NCBI GenBank assembly: GCA_029379385.1 | Contig: CM055611.1 | Location: 21,212,062 to 21,276,061 of the forward strand | DNA length: 64,000 nucleotides | DNA from: Quillaja saponaria | Lineage: Eukaryota > Streptophyta > Magnoliopsida > Fabales > Quillajaceae | Direction of reading: 5' to 3' | Shown: in pieces, positions 36,986-50,800 of the stretch | Layout of the letters: each line of letters starts with the position of its first letter | Numbering within the stretch: the first letter of the stretch is position 1 | Position numbers and translations under genes: made by a program | The notes under the pieces: model-generated | Databases searched by the model: none | Told to the model about the DNA's origin: nothing | The model's input: the letters and a program-made list of their open reading frames with translations, nothing else

Positions 36986-39900
36986 ATGGAAGTCTCCGGT
37001 CCAAGTGTATGCAAATTTGACTGTGAGGAGAAGGCATTGAAGACCTTGCTCGATGCATTTGGTTCTGCATTTTCTCTTGATGAAATAGCTTCAGCTTTTT
37101 GCAAGGCAAGCCGAAACCCGGATTTGGCAGGTGAAATTTTGTATGACATGCAGAGAAGCAACTCAACCACTACAACTCATGAATCTATTACCAAGGACAG
37201 CATTCAAACGTCTTCAACTTCATCCTATGGTTTTACCTTTGAGAAGTCAAGTAGAGAAAATGGAAATTCTAGTACTTCAAAACCCAAACTTCGCCCAGTT
37301 TCAGTAGGTACTGTTTCTGGCATTCTTGGTAAGGATTATATCAGATCTGTACCACCAGCAAATGGGTCCTATAGGACAACTAAACCAGTAAAATTGGACT
37401 CAAAGGTTATGCCAATGACTGAAATCTGGGGTGTGGAAAGTAAGTCAAATTTTTCAAGGCATGATCATCTTCACCAGGATATGGAAGATTTCTTATTCAA
37501 CATGCTTGGAGACGGCTACCAGCTTGACAGGGATATGATTCGGGAAGTCCTTGGTAAATTACTCTTTACAGTTTCTCCTTACTATATGGCCTTCCAAATA
37601 AACATGGAAGTGTTTTTCATGATGAGATATTCTTTCTTATTGTTTTGTGATATACAACTTTCTCTTGATAAATGATATCTTATTTTTTAGTTTTGCTAGT
37701 CAACCAACTCAAGTCAAGTAGACCTTTTCTGCAAATATTTCTCACCATCCTGCGAATTTTTGTCCACTTTCCATTGTCAGATGTCCCAAAAGTTCCCTAC
37801 AAAATCATTTTCCTATTTTCCTCCTTGTTCCATAGTAGGATAAAAGAACTTTCCCCTCTCATTTTCTTTACTTACATTGTCACCTCTCCCAAATGAAGCA
37901 TTGGTCTCTTCAGCCAGCATAATATTTTCAAATGATTGAAACTTTGTAGCAAAATTTTTGCTAATGGCATAATTATTCAAATGGCATTTGTTTTTTTAGG
38001 CTTCTGTGCAATATCATGGTCTGCAAGTTGAGTGTGTCCAATCATCCCAGAATAGATGCATATGCTAAAATTCTATGATCAAAATCATACTTATTATTGT
38101 GTCGGCTTCAAAATCAAAATCCTGTATTCACAATATGTACAAGAAGCATCACCTTCATAAATTCCTCCCTTGAACTCAGATTCCTGTGTACTTCAAGACA
38201 GACAAACTGCAGAAAAAAAAAAAAAAAGGATTGTTGGTGTGAGTGTGTGTATTGGTGGGGAGCGGGGAGGAGACAGTGAAACAAGACATTTCACTGAACA
38301 AATATATTTTCTCTTCCATTCTTGTGAGTTGTGAGTTGCGAGTCATGCTTCGGATCCTCCTTCTGTGCAATTTTTGTGCCCATCTTATGGGTGTGCTTTT
38401 GTGATGATGGAATGCACCTAGTTTGACAATAACAAACCATACTTTCGTAGGTGTCCTTAGTGGTCTACCATAGGAAGGGGAAATCTTCTGATTTAGAATA
38501 ATTGGAGGATACCTGGATAAGACAAGTTTCTTTTTGGAGTTCTGGTTGATAATAAAGTTAAATGTTCTTGTTTGGGATAGAGATGAAGCATCCAGTGCAC
38601 TATGCAGGTTTTCTGTCTTTAGTGAATTTATATTTTTGCCTTTTAATAAATAAATGGTATCAGTTTTACAGTTGGTTGTTACTTCTAAAAAATTTACCAC
38701 GAATAGTAATTTAAGAGAGACATTAAATTGATGTGTTTGGTCTGCTAAAAGTAATGCATATCCAGATATCTTGTCAGCAACTATCATTTGTTCGTTCAAT
38801 GAAATTATAATATCTCTTTGTTGATTAAGCTAAATATATGAAATGGCATTTAGTATTGACCAGTAACCAGACATTGTCCTGAATCTGCAGGCAATTGTGG
38901 ATATGATATGCAAAAGGTACGTGAAAATTGTTTAAGTTTCTTTTCTTTAACAAATACCTTTTTTCTGTTTGCTATATTATGAATTCTGAGCCTAATTTCT
39001 ATTTTAGCTTTTCTATGTAAATTTTTTCTTGCTTCGGATGTCAAATATACTGTTAAAAGATTTTTAATTTATAATTTTATGCACTTTATTGGACAAAAAA
39101 TAAACTTGAGATATTGCCATATTTATTATATAGATGATGTCTTTGGTGACTCTCCAACCAAATTTTGCCTAGAAGAAGTTGGACAGATCAGTCAGTCATA
39201 AAGTTTAGTTCTTTTGAGGAATTTTGTGAATAAATCCTTAAAACTAAATCATTTTCAAGTACAGATGCATGTTTCTGACTTGTATAATTTCAAGGCTTTG
39301 CTTCTTTTTTTTTTTTTTTAATTGTTGTCATTTTTAAACTGCACACTGCATGGACAAAAAAGACAGACAATATCATGACCTCGTGTGGTAACTTGAAGCC
39401 TTGGACCATGAAAATAGGACCATCAGCTTTGTCAAATCCTAGAGAGACAGGCATTTTCTATTCTTTGGTGTTGTTTTTATTTGCATGACATAATTTTGGT
39501 TGATTCTGATCTCTCTTTTTTTTTTTCTTTTTTTTTAATTTAAAAAACCACTCAGAGTATGGAGAAACTGCTTGATCAATCGGCAAAGTGTTTGGACAAA
39601 GGGAAAGGTGTTGTTGGTGAATCCACCACAAAGGTTAGTGTAATTGCCAAGATTCCTAATTTCTTACTGAGATTATTGATGTTTTCCATCTAAATCTAAA
39701 AAAAAGATATTATAATTACTATGCTGATGTAGTTTCTAATCATTCTTTTCTAAAAGATAAAAATTCTCTTATCTATCATTGAACAAATTTAAGGATTTAG
39801 ATGAAAATCTTAAAGGATGTAAGTGAGAGGATATAAAAACTCATCATAATGAAATTGACTGATATGAGTAACTGATTTTTTTGTAATTTGCAGGGTGAAC

Positions 39901-42900
39901 TTAATTTCAACTTTGACTAATTTATCAATTGAATGGAGCTAAGTAAAACAAATTAAGTGGATGCCCGCATGGTCTTTTTCTCTATACTGCTTGTTGCCCA
40001 ATGTATGATATGGTGGATGTACTAATTGCCTACAGACTGTCCTCAAAATTAAAAATAATGGTAAATGGTAATGACTGCCATATCAATTTGTTAACACGTT
40101 TAAAAATAATGGATATGTAATAAAGTTATTAACATACTCGTAATATACAGGGACTCATTGGACATGTTGTGAGTATTTGACATTTGATCGGATGTCTATA
40201 TTATTACCTTTTTGTGGTACTTCTAGGCTTATATTTGGGTTAAGATAAAGTGTTGATTTTGATAAGGAGCTTTGTAATTGAGAATTTAAGTCAAGAACCC
40301 TTTTTTCCCGGCCATATGTCCATCGAAATATCACACTACTGACATTTTGAGGGCTTTAGATTCCATAGATTTTATTGATGTTTTTTGATAAATTTGGCAG
40401 AAGCAATGGTTACCAAACTTGTTCTCTCTGAATGTTATGTGTGTGGGGTGGAGGGAGTAAGTATTTTAGTTTGTATAACTGATTACTTTTATGGAGTGCT
40501 TAATGATTTATCCTGTACAGAGTACCATATTGTTCTTCTTCTTTTTTCTGTTGTTTGGATAGAACTATTAGATTATTATGTGAAGAATATAAAATTGCTT
40601 TTGGGTTCTTGTCCTGGTGGTGTGGTAGCCTCTATTAAGCCCAGATTTGGTCCAGGCTGAGGTTGTCAAGGACTCAAGGTGGCTTCCACATAGCTCCTAA
40701 TGTCTGACCTGTGAGGTGGAGAAAGAGTTGGTCCGGGAGGCCGGTCAGACTCCAAAAATTAAGTCAATCATTTTAAAGAGATAAATAGTAAACTAGTGAA
40801 AATAGAGAGAGAAGTGAGGAATGGGGGATTCTTTTATCTTTGGGATCACCCCCTTCATACAGTGATTTGTGATCGATGAGGTGAGGCTAGTGTCCAAGGA
40901 GTGGTCCTCATAGTCAAGGTGAGGTTGCCATGTGTCCTATGTGGATTGGATGGGGTACAATCCCCTACTAACAGTCTCTTTGGTAGGTTAACTTTTTTAT
41001 GGAATTTTATATATTTACATCTCTATCTGAGTTCCTTTTTACAGTTTACAGATATAAACTTAAAATCTGGACTACCTTCACATGCAAGAAAGTTTAAAGA
41101 AAGTCATGATGAAGGGTATGATTTTTTTTCCTTTTTAGATTCCTTGCTTTATGCTATATTCTATTTGTCATATATCAGAATTAGGTGTCTTCTACTTATC
41201 TTCTCCTATCATAGGCTTTATCTCCTACTGGTGATTCTCTCTATACCATATTTGGTCTCAGTTATTCTTTTTTCCTCTTTTTGAGAAGCAACAGAACTCG
41301 AGTAAAAATACCTGGGCAGCAGAAAGAGAGAGATGATCTCCAGAAAGAAGTTCTGGCCACTTTATTTAATGTTGACAAGAGACCTGAGGAGTTACCTAGA
41401 AGAAAACTGAAGGATGTGCAGAGGCATGCAGCATCTGGTCAAGTAGTGTTTGAACCCCCAAGGGACTCCATTGCAGAACACAAGACTGATCTGACCTCCT
41501 CAGTCCAAGATAAATCAGCTGGTACTGCTTCCTCTTATTAGTTATTCTTGGGCATGTGCAGTGACCTTGAGATACTGCTAGACACTGGTATTTCTTGAAT
41601 GATGCAAGAGGAAGTTTTAGGCAGGACCTTCCTGTGTTACATAGAGAGATATGTATAAGATAGATAAAAGGGGATAGTATTTCCAAAACCTTATTTTAGT
41701 AGGAAGAGGAAATTGAAAGAAGAGTACCTGAATTATATGAAGCCTAAAGCAACCCTGACAATTAAAATAAAATAATATAGCTATACTGAAATTGTTAATA
41801 AACGTGCCAAAATTACAAATCCAAATGCATGAGTATTTTTAATCTTCATTCTACATTCTCCTTCACAATATGAATGCAAAGATGTGGCATCAGAGCATAG
41901 TTAGGAAAGGGGGGCCATTTTTGGAGTTCTTTGGTTAACTGGCCTTAAACCTTTCCTTTGATCTATGATGTTTTCAAGTGAGGAAATGATACATGTACTG
42001 ATGTACTTGTGCTCTGGATGAAGCTTGTTTTTTCATTGCATGTTTTGATTTGTCTATCAAGTTTCAATATTTTCTTAGACGTTTGAAGATCAAAGTTCTT
42101 TCATATCAGAAATTGTCCTGTAAATAACAGATGTAGGTGAAGAGGATGACTATCAGGTTCTCCGCAGAGGTGTGAAGGAGTATCGAGGCACAATGATGGA
42201 ATATTATAAAGCAGTATGTTGGCTTCTTTTATTTCACCTTATATAGTTTTTCTTTTCTATCTTTACCTTTAATTATTCATAAGAAATGTAGTGTTTTTAA
42301 ACACTTCAAAGTAGAGTTATTTTTTCCTTGTCAGGCTGCTGATGCATTTTCTCAGGGGGATCATGTTCGAGCTGAGAAACTTGTAGAGCAGGTATGTTTT
42401 CAATGCAAGAATCACGAAGGACAAGTGGTTTCATGACACTTAGGAGCAACTTTTCTGAAATACTCCGTTCGTCAATCTGTGTCTTATTGTTGCGCTTACT
42501 GTATTACGTGCATATTCTTTGAAATAGAAATTAAAACAGATAAGTGTGGTTCTGAACTTCAAGTGCAGAAATTGTAATCAGACATCACATCGTCTAGTAT
42601 ACAAATAATGTGATATCTGATTGCTAAAATTTTGTAATCAATGGCATGTGCTATGTTAATGCAGGGACAATTCTTTAACAATATGGCTCATGAAGCAGAT
42701 GAAGAGTCAAATAAAATGATTTTTGAGACTAGGTTAACATTTCCTGCTTTAATATATGCATTTCTACATATTTCCCCTTCTCTTATTCTAGTTTTTTTTA
42801 TACTAATTATTTTGGGAGGGGGTCTCCTGGACAAATCTCATTGTAAATTATTATTTGGTAATACTTCTATTGTTATCTATAGCAGGAGTGGGGATTCAGA

Positions 42901-44109
42901 AGAGATGTTGCTTGACTTGCATGACATTGGGGCAAAGGAGGCAATACATCTTTTAAAATGTCATCTTTCTTCTCTTTCTGGCATCCCATGTGAGTTATTG
43001 TCGTCAATTAGTGTTGCCAAGTTCTTCGCTTCTTGTTTTTTTTTTTTCCCTCTCCCATTCTCCCTTTTTTCTTATTTTGCTTTCTTTCCTTAATTTAACG
43101 ATTTTTCTTCACCTCTGTAAGCAATAAATTACCTTAAAGTCATCATCGAGGTAAATGATGAAGATATCTCAAAAGGGTCTCGTAGGCGACTGGTAAGTTC
43201 AGCTGATTAACTTGAAGTGTAATTTTAAAAAGTTTCTCTAATTGGCAGCTTTGTTGGTTATGGAAAGACCAAAAAGGCGACCTTTAAAGATAAATTAAAT
43301 GACAGTTGTTGAATATGTCAGAGACATCCCTAGATGTTAGTTGAATTCTATACGAAGTACATTTTTTCCCCCTCATTTGTATCCCTTTCTTTTCTAGCTG
43401 TTGGTTTATTTATTTATGTTTCGAAGTAAATAGAAAATTGTTGAAAAAGATAGTGAGAGGATCTAAATCCCACTAATCTAGGAAGTTCATCTTTTCCTAT
43501 TTGGATTTCCAAAACAACTATACACATGCATGCACAACCTGCCTGACCTAAGGAAAGCTAATTTTCTTTGCAGCCTGGGATTGCAGTAGTACCTAAATTT
43601 ATATTTTTGTAGGTGAGGTAAATAACATCTGCAGATTTGCCACCAAAAGGAAACCGTTTACGGTAGCAAGAAAATTACTTTGATTTTACTAATAAATCTA
43701 CTGAATGTAGTGGTAAATGAACTCACAGTCTCAAAGTCCTTAGCACTGAAATATACTTCAATTATTTCTATGAAACTGGTTTGCACACCAGTCTTGGAAA
43801 GCTCTACCCCAAAATATGTGAGTTTCCTATTTTTTATATAATTATTTAAAAGGGCAGTTTACCCCCCAATCTGCTTTCTAATCAGAGCAGCTTTAATTAT
43901 TGAAATTGGCTGATGAGAATTCATGAATTGTGGTTCTTATAAGCTGCAAGGCAATATAATCATATATTAGTCTCACTTTTTGTTTTGGACAGATTATGAA
44001 GCTGCTAAAGGATGAATCCATTGACTGGAAGGAAGGATGCAATGCTGGTGAAATTCTAATTCGCCTGGATAGTATAGTAAGGAAACGTCTAAGTTTCTTC
44101 AAAAGATAA
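36986..44109 (+). CDS. SDE5-like protein (UBA/CUE-like, DUF1771, Smr-like)
   Basis: Arabidopsis SDE5 is needed for trans-acting siRNA production and transgene silencing, probably in handling RNA precursors for RDR6. Exons: 36986-37553, 38891-38916, 39556-39633, 41045-41115, 41286-41521, 42131-42213, 42335-42391, 42665-42732, 42886-42989, 43122-43192, 43993-44109. They give 492 residues with consistent phases. Residues about 8-50 resemble a UBA/CUE fold (EEKALKTLLDAFGSAFSLDE). A Ser-rich linker follows. DUF1771 spans about 332-396 (YQVLRRGVKEYRGTMMEYYK). The Smr-like region, about 403-485, starts LLDLHDIGAKEAI and continues YLKVIIEVNDEDISKGS. The glycine-rich TGxG loop of active Smr nucleases is not seen, so catalysis is doubtful. 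The domain order fits SDE5, but other DUF1771-Smr proteins exist. Exon 2 is only 26 nt. Confidence 0.82.
40620..40985. mobile_element. Possible LTR-type insertion fragment in an SDE5-like intron
   Basis: About 365 bases are markedly richer in G+C than the surrounding intron. They contain purine-rich tracts (ATAGAGAGAGAAGTGAGGAA) and phrases such as AGTTGGTCCGGGAGGCCGGT that I associate with plant retrotransposon LTRs. No paired LTR, primer-binding site or target duplication could be confirmed, so the classification is weak. Confidence 0.25.
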
Positions 44110-47100
44110 TATGCCTATTAGATTGAAAAACAATTTTTTTTGGGAAAAAAGTTACTCTTTTTTGGGTAGAAGAGGTACAAGTTTTAAGATTGTTCAAGTG
44201 TACCTAACACTTGGTTTTCTTACTACTTAGAATTTCAAACATTTGTTCATGTGAGCAATCACCGGAGCCTTTTCAAATTATCTAGTTTTATTCTGAGTCA
44301 AGGTTCACTGGTGAAATTCATTTAATTGAAGACATAGATACCTGGGATAATTAAATTCCTCCATCTTGAAATGATTCTTTATAAATGTGAATGAAGGATT
44401 CATATTGGCTCGTCCATTTCAATCATATTGTTGTTTCGTCATACATTATTATGTATTAAAGTGCACCTGAACTAGTGCATATTTTGAGTGTTAGCTTGGT
44501 TTGAATGAAACTATTGAGTCTGATCAGAATACGGTTTGTTCTTTCATTAGAAAGAAAATAATCATTTCTTTTCATATATGTCAATGTGAAAAATAAGTTT
44601 AATATATGTTTTTCTTATAAAATTACAAATCGAATTGCCAAACAAAGACATCATTGAATCACACATGTTGCATATTATTGCAGTGCTACTTCTAGAACTA
44701 TGCTGCCAAGTAAAATCTTGGAGGCAGCCCCATGATGCATTATATATTACTCACTGTCAGAATAAAGTAAGAACTCGTTACTTGGTATCCAAAATGCCAT
44801 TAGGTGTTGATGATTAATTTTACTAATAACAGTAGAAAATGTGAAAACATTGAACCCAATTGGAAACTTCAGAAAAATAATATTAAATTAAAAATTCTCC
44901 AAGGACAAAATTGAAATTCAACTGAAAGTCTAGGGATTAAAACAACATTTTTCCAAATTGTTTTAATCAAAATTATAATATGCCATAAAGATAAAGAAAA
45001 AAAAAATCCAGCAATTAAAAAATTTATAGACAATTCCGGTGTGGATGACATGCATTTAACCGGAACAGATAGGTAATTAGTCGAGTCTAGGGTAAATAAC
45101 ATGACTTTAATCTAATTGAAGAATTAATTAATTTATAAATTATTTTGGCATAAATAACATTTACTTGATATTATGTAATTAATCAACAGAATAACTAATA
45201 TACCTTTGACCAGGTTGATAAGATAATTACTCAATATGTGTATAAATTATTTGAAACACACTGATCACCATATAAATAAAAAATATAGACAATAATCTAT
45301 TTCTATATTTCCTCCAAAATCCACAGTATGTAAAACTGGTGAGTATGGAGTTGGACAGTGGTCCTGGACATGTGATGGGTAATACACACGAGATGTAATT
45401 CATTATCATAGCAAGATGCTTAATGGGCTAACAGATCTAAAAGGTTGGACCACACTAGTAGCAGTGTCAATAACTCAAGTGTAGAAATAGCATGAATAAT
45501 AAATCATGATGGTTGGTGCCTATCTTGTGTCATGGGGGAATATAAACAGTAGGACAACAATCAACTGGGATTGCATTATGGCAATCTTGTCATTTTCTTA
45601 AGTGGTAAAGTCTTTCTTCTTTTTCATGCTGCAAATTAAAACTTCAAATGGCAAAACACATTATTGCCTTATCAAGGTGAAAAATGATGGTAGTGAAATT
45701 GTTTGCCATTATGATCCATGAGCAAAATCTATAAGCTTTTGGTGTGGACAATTATGTGTTTTAGAAAATTAGATCCATTGGCATCATTTCTCTTTTGTTA
45801 GGAAAAAAGGTTTCCTTTTTGTTTGAAAAAGGGAAGGGGCAATATATATAGGATATCAAAATGATAGTTTTTCTTTTACACTATTTTGTCAATTAATTAT
45901 TAATACTATATATTAAACTAAAAAGAGTACCACAAAATTAATTATAAAATCAGTTATTTATTGAACTCCATAGATTAAGTGAAAGTATGATACTTTAAAT
46001 TCCCTGATTAAAAAATTCTATAAACTATTTTTTTTGAAAATAAAAGTAAAAGAAATATCTAACATAAATTAATAAAAATATATTATATACATCACACTAA
46101 ATAGATATTATGTTATAAAATGGTTTATTAAACAATGACGGATAACCTTAATAAAATTTAAGCTGAATAAAATATTATACGTAAACAACTTTTCAAATTT
46201 AATTTTTACAAATATATATTTTCTCACAAATTTTTATCGTACATAAATTAATGATAAACTTTTAGTATTAGTTATCACACTTATCAATTAACATTAATTT
46301 AAATAAATTTATCTATGTAGAAAAAAATATGTGACAAAATATTTGCACATAGCTTAGTCTTCTAAATTATTTAATTTTTCTGAGAAATTTTGTTAGCACA
46401 TTTTTTATTTGTTTTTCTTTTTGTTTTACTACTGAACGCTGAACAGATGTGTGGTCGTGAGTCGTGGCTCGCGCACAGCGCCGTTGAAAACAGAAACCGA
46501 TGGAGCCGGGTCCGAATTTCGATGAAACTGATTTTTCTGTTTTTTTCATTATTTTCTTGCTCTCGTTTTCAGATTTTCTCACTTCATCAATCGTAGTATA
46601 AACCAAAGGTTAAAGGGTTAATTTCATGTCCCTATCTTGTCAAAATTTTATTCTTCTCACTTAGTTAGGCGTGGCCTCAAAATTACTCTTTTTCTCTTTC
46701 TGGAACATCTACTATCTAAGAAACCAATTGACACTTTTTCTATTTACTGAGCAGATATTCCACCATTCTATCACCTTCACCAACTGTAATTCAGCAACCC
46801 CATTGTCACTTCTCTCTTGAGGTTAAATATCATTTTCCACCTTCCTAAATATCTCTTAAACCAGCTCAATGCTATTCAGCTTTGATGGAAGATTTTCTCA
46901 AACAGTACTAAACCAGAAACTCTGTGTCAATCTTTGAAGCTCCAAACTGATTTTCCTGGTTTCCCTTTTTCCCTTTTAAGGGGTGGGTTCTAGAGCTTAT
47001 AAATTCGTCGAAATAATTTTTTTTTTTCTTTCAGATTGTGCTTTTGTTTGTAGATATACAGGAACTGGGTGTGAGGTAATTTTGGCTAGATCTTAATACT

Positions 47101-47886
47101 TTGTTCTTTACTTCTTATTGCTTCTCATACTGTTTGTTTTTGTCGAGGTACTAGATTCCTGAAATTATGGTAGTTTAGAACTTTCGTCTTTATGGAGCTA
47201 TTTATTGATCCATTTTAGCACCCGAAGGGTAAAAAGAGTAGAAAAAAGAAAAAAGAAAAAAGAAAAAAAAGGAAAGAAAAGAGGTACCTTTAGCTTAAAA
47301 TTCAATCGAAAACTGAGGTATAGTTCTCTTTAAATTTATTTGTAATATTTACATCCCATTTGCCTGAAATTTGTGTAGTTACTTTATGTTGATGTGGAGC
47401 AATTTGAATTCGAATGGAAATATTTTAATGTTAAAGACATTGTTTCAAAAATACTATTTTCTTTTGCTAGAGGTTGATTGACTCACATGCTTTAGTATCG
47501 ATTGTTTATTTCTCTTTTAGTTCTGGCCCAAATGGATATTTGGTGCTTACAAAGAGAAGTATGTCAATTACCATCTTGAAATTCTTTCTTTAGATAATTG
47601 GCCTCAAAATCTAAATGGAGAATCCAGCAATCACGAAAAAGTCAAGAGAACCTTGTTTATTTATCAAATAAATTATATGGATGGAAGATGACAGATTAGA
47701 TTAAAAAGGTTTAAACTTCAGGAGCCTTATATCGAAGTGGTTTGCCTTACTAGTTCCATCATTGTTTTTCTTTTTCCAGATAAAACTGCTTCAACATTGG
47801 AGGTTTATACACTTAAAGACAACTGTTTGACCTCATTGAGCTGGTTCGATATAACAAGAGATGTGGTCAACCTGCATTCAGCTGAA
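44110..47886. other. Intergenic region and leader of the next gene
   Basis: 44110-46400 is mostly A+T-rich spacer without a protein-like frame. 46420-46610 is more G+C-rich and may be part of the next promoter. 46700-47886 probably holds leader exons and introns. A candidate small exon ends at AAAGAGAA/GTATGTC near 47560, and acceptors occur at 47721 and 47779. The sequence 47692-47886 is open in the frame of the assigned start but has no earlier in-frame ATG. Confidence 0.4.
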
Positions 47887-50800
47887 ATGAAGAACTTACA
47901 GGTTATGGTCTTTCTTTCTAGTGTTGCTACTCAACGTACATTACCCCGTTATCTCGCATCAGTCTTTCTGTTTTTTTGGAGTTCAAAATGGTGTATAATT
48001 GATTTTCCCTTCCAGTCCCTCCATAAGATTTTTTATTTCTTGCATGGAGGTGCCTTTAGGACTGCATTTCCAAATTTCATTACTATGAGTTCTACTATTT
48101 TGTACTAATTATACAACTATGGTTGAAAGTAGACTCCTTTTGTCTGATTTGGCACTGGTGGGGCAAAGAGGGTTAGTGTGATGTACGAGAGAGTGATTAG
48201 GAGGAGTGGGGATATTTAAATATGGAGAAAATTCTAGTAGCATGTATAGGTGATAGACAACCAGTTTATGCTTGAATTCATTGGTTTGGTGTAACAGAAA
48301 ACAGGATGCTTGCAGATGTTGGTTTGGTGGTTTGAAGTTACGAGGAGGTTTAATGGTGGTAAGTGTTGGCAACACAATAGAATGATAGTTGTTTGGATCC
48401 AATGGTCATGGATAAGGAAGATAACTCAATAGAGTGGATATGTTAGCTTGAGCATTTATTGAGTGTGGCGGATATGGTTCTCAGTAAAATTGAGTGCGAA
48501 GGTGGTTGATATCATCTGAAGGAGTCCTTTGTAGAGCAATTTAATATAAGAAGTTACATGTAATTTTCGGTAGTATATTGCTCTCAGTAAATTTTAAAAC
48601 TATGGCAAGCAATTTGTTTTGACCCTCCTAAGTCCTAATATCAAATTCACTCTTCTGGCGGTGCCCATTTTGTGCCTGACTTTCTATGATTGGAACTAAA
48701 ATATATCTGTTAGCTTGCATATATTGTTTGCTATAGGCATCACCGAAAATGATGCATTGGATCGATGCGAATGGAGGAAAATGACTCATGTACCGACCCC
48801 AACTAATTTAGGGTTTAAGGCTTAGTAGTTGAGTTGAGTTGAGCTTGCATATATTATTACTAAGATTGAATGTCGCTTTTACGGGTTCACAGAGCACACA
48901 GGAAGTACAATCCTCAACTCAAGCTTCTCATGAGTCCCAAAGTGACCATCCCAACAATCACACAAGTGATGCTCCTGTTACAGAGTCGGGTTCACTATCT
49001 GCTTCAAGCAATGACAGCAAAAAAGTTTCACGGCAGGATATTGAGCTCGTAAGACAGCACAGTCTTTGTTAAACGTGTAACAAGCTTCTCTTTTCCATTT
49101 TTGTTTGCTTCTAATGTTTATTTCTCTAAATTCTTCTGTTATTTTGTTTCTGCTGTAGGTCCAGAATTTAATAGAGAGGTGCCTACAACTATATATGAAT
49201 AAAGATGAAGTAGTTAAAACACTCTTGACTCGGGCAAGGATAGATCCTGGATTTACTACCCTTGGTAGGCATTGAAATCTCTGTCATGGCTTTCCTAGTT
49301 GTATATAATGATGTCAATTGCAAATATGGTTAATTGAAAATAATTTATCTTGATTCAAGGATTTCTCTTGCACTTTGTGATCTGCAACACGATCCTTTTG
49401 GTCCATGAGTTAGTGAAGTTGAAAATTAATATAGTTTCTAATACATTTGCTATTGACACAATTTACATTTTCTATTGGAACAAAAGGACCTTAGCCACCC
49501 GTTTTTCCCTACTTCTTTCTTTTTGTTCAGCATAAATAGAACTAGCTACCCTCATTTGGCATTGCCTTTGGTTAATAATTTTGTTCATTTAGTATGGCAG
49601 AAGTTGGAAGAAGAAAATGCGGATTTTTTCAGGGCCTATTATATCAGGCTAAAATTGAAAAAGCAGATTCTCCTGTTTAATCATTTGCTTGAGCATCAGT
49701 ACCATCTAATGAAGTATCCTATGCCTCCTAAGGTCCCATTGGCACCTATACAGAATGGGCTTCATCCTATGCCTGGTATGTACTCACCTTAATTGATGTA
49801 ATTAAGCACAATTTCCCCCACCTGCTTTTACAACAAAAAGTAAAGTCAGTTTTCAAGAATGATTTTTATATCTCCCCTTTTTATGCAATGCTGAAACCCA
49901 TAATTGTTGTAAACATATGATTTGCTGGAGTATTCTGACAGCAGTATTAACTTGATAGCTTGTGAAGGATAGGCTATTTGTGGTCCATTCTCTTTGCAAA
50001 TGTCTTAACTGATGCGCATTTCCCATTTAAGCTTGATACAGAACAGATTGGGCATAGATGACCAGGAATTCTTATTCTTTTTCTTTGATGAATAAAAGAA
50101 TGACTTTGAAAAGATAATGCCAAAGTGAGTGAACCTATGTACACATAAATTTTCCCAAGTTCAACTAACTTAAAATGATGATTAAGAAAATAATTGTAGT
50201 GCTTGAGATGCTGCATGTCAAGTAACCTTGTCCACATTTTTTCATAAAGCAATTAATCTACTAAGTACAAGGTGTCTGATGTACCATGCTGATCATTAAT
50301 GGCACCTTCTCCTCTTGCAATAATAATGTTGAAGGGGTGAAAGCACAGTTTTAAAACCCAATGGTTTTATATCTGTGATGACTTATTCGTGTGTGTATAG
50401 ATACACATAAACATAAGATAAAGTGATATCTTGAGGCTAACAACCTCGCATGCGTCCTCTGACTTCTGTCGACTTCACATTGTGATTGGCTGGCCTTTGT
50501 GGGACTGTATGGTCCAGATTATCCCACCCCTCCTCCTCCTCCTTGTTTGGTCCAAGCGAGAAGGAACCCCCTCCTCTATTGTTTTTTATGTTTCTGTGTC
50601 TGCACTAGAAACAATAAGTTCTAACAGTGTAGTTATTAACTGTAAAATTATGTTTCTCCTCCGTCCCCTGTTTTATGTTTCTTTAGCGTTCATAAACTTA
50701 TTATTGTATCTAGTTAAATGTACTCTGTAATTTACAGATTTACTCAGTTATTACTTTGTTTTGTTAATATTGCTATTTTTAGTGGCGTCCTTTTTAACCA

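Noticed and set aside
38176..38799. A 207-codon open frame on the minus strand
   Set aside because: It lies wholly inside an SDE5-like intron on the opposite strand, has low-complexity parts (a Phe run from a poly-A tract, a Thr-His repeat from a GT tract), and shows no domain I recognise. It may contain old transposon sequence but is not supported as a gene.
50431..50730. A 99-codon plus-strand frame in a plant protein 1589 intron
   Set aside because: Composition is that of translated intron, with no domain and no suitable splice sites.
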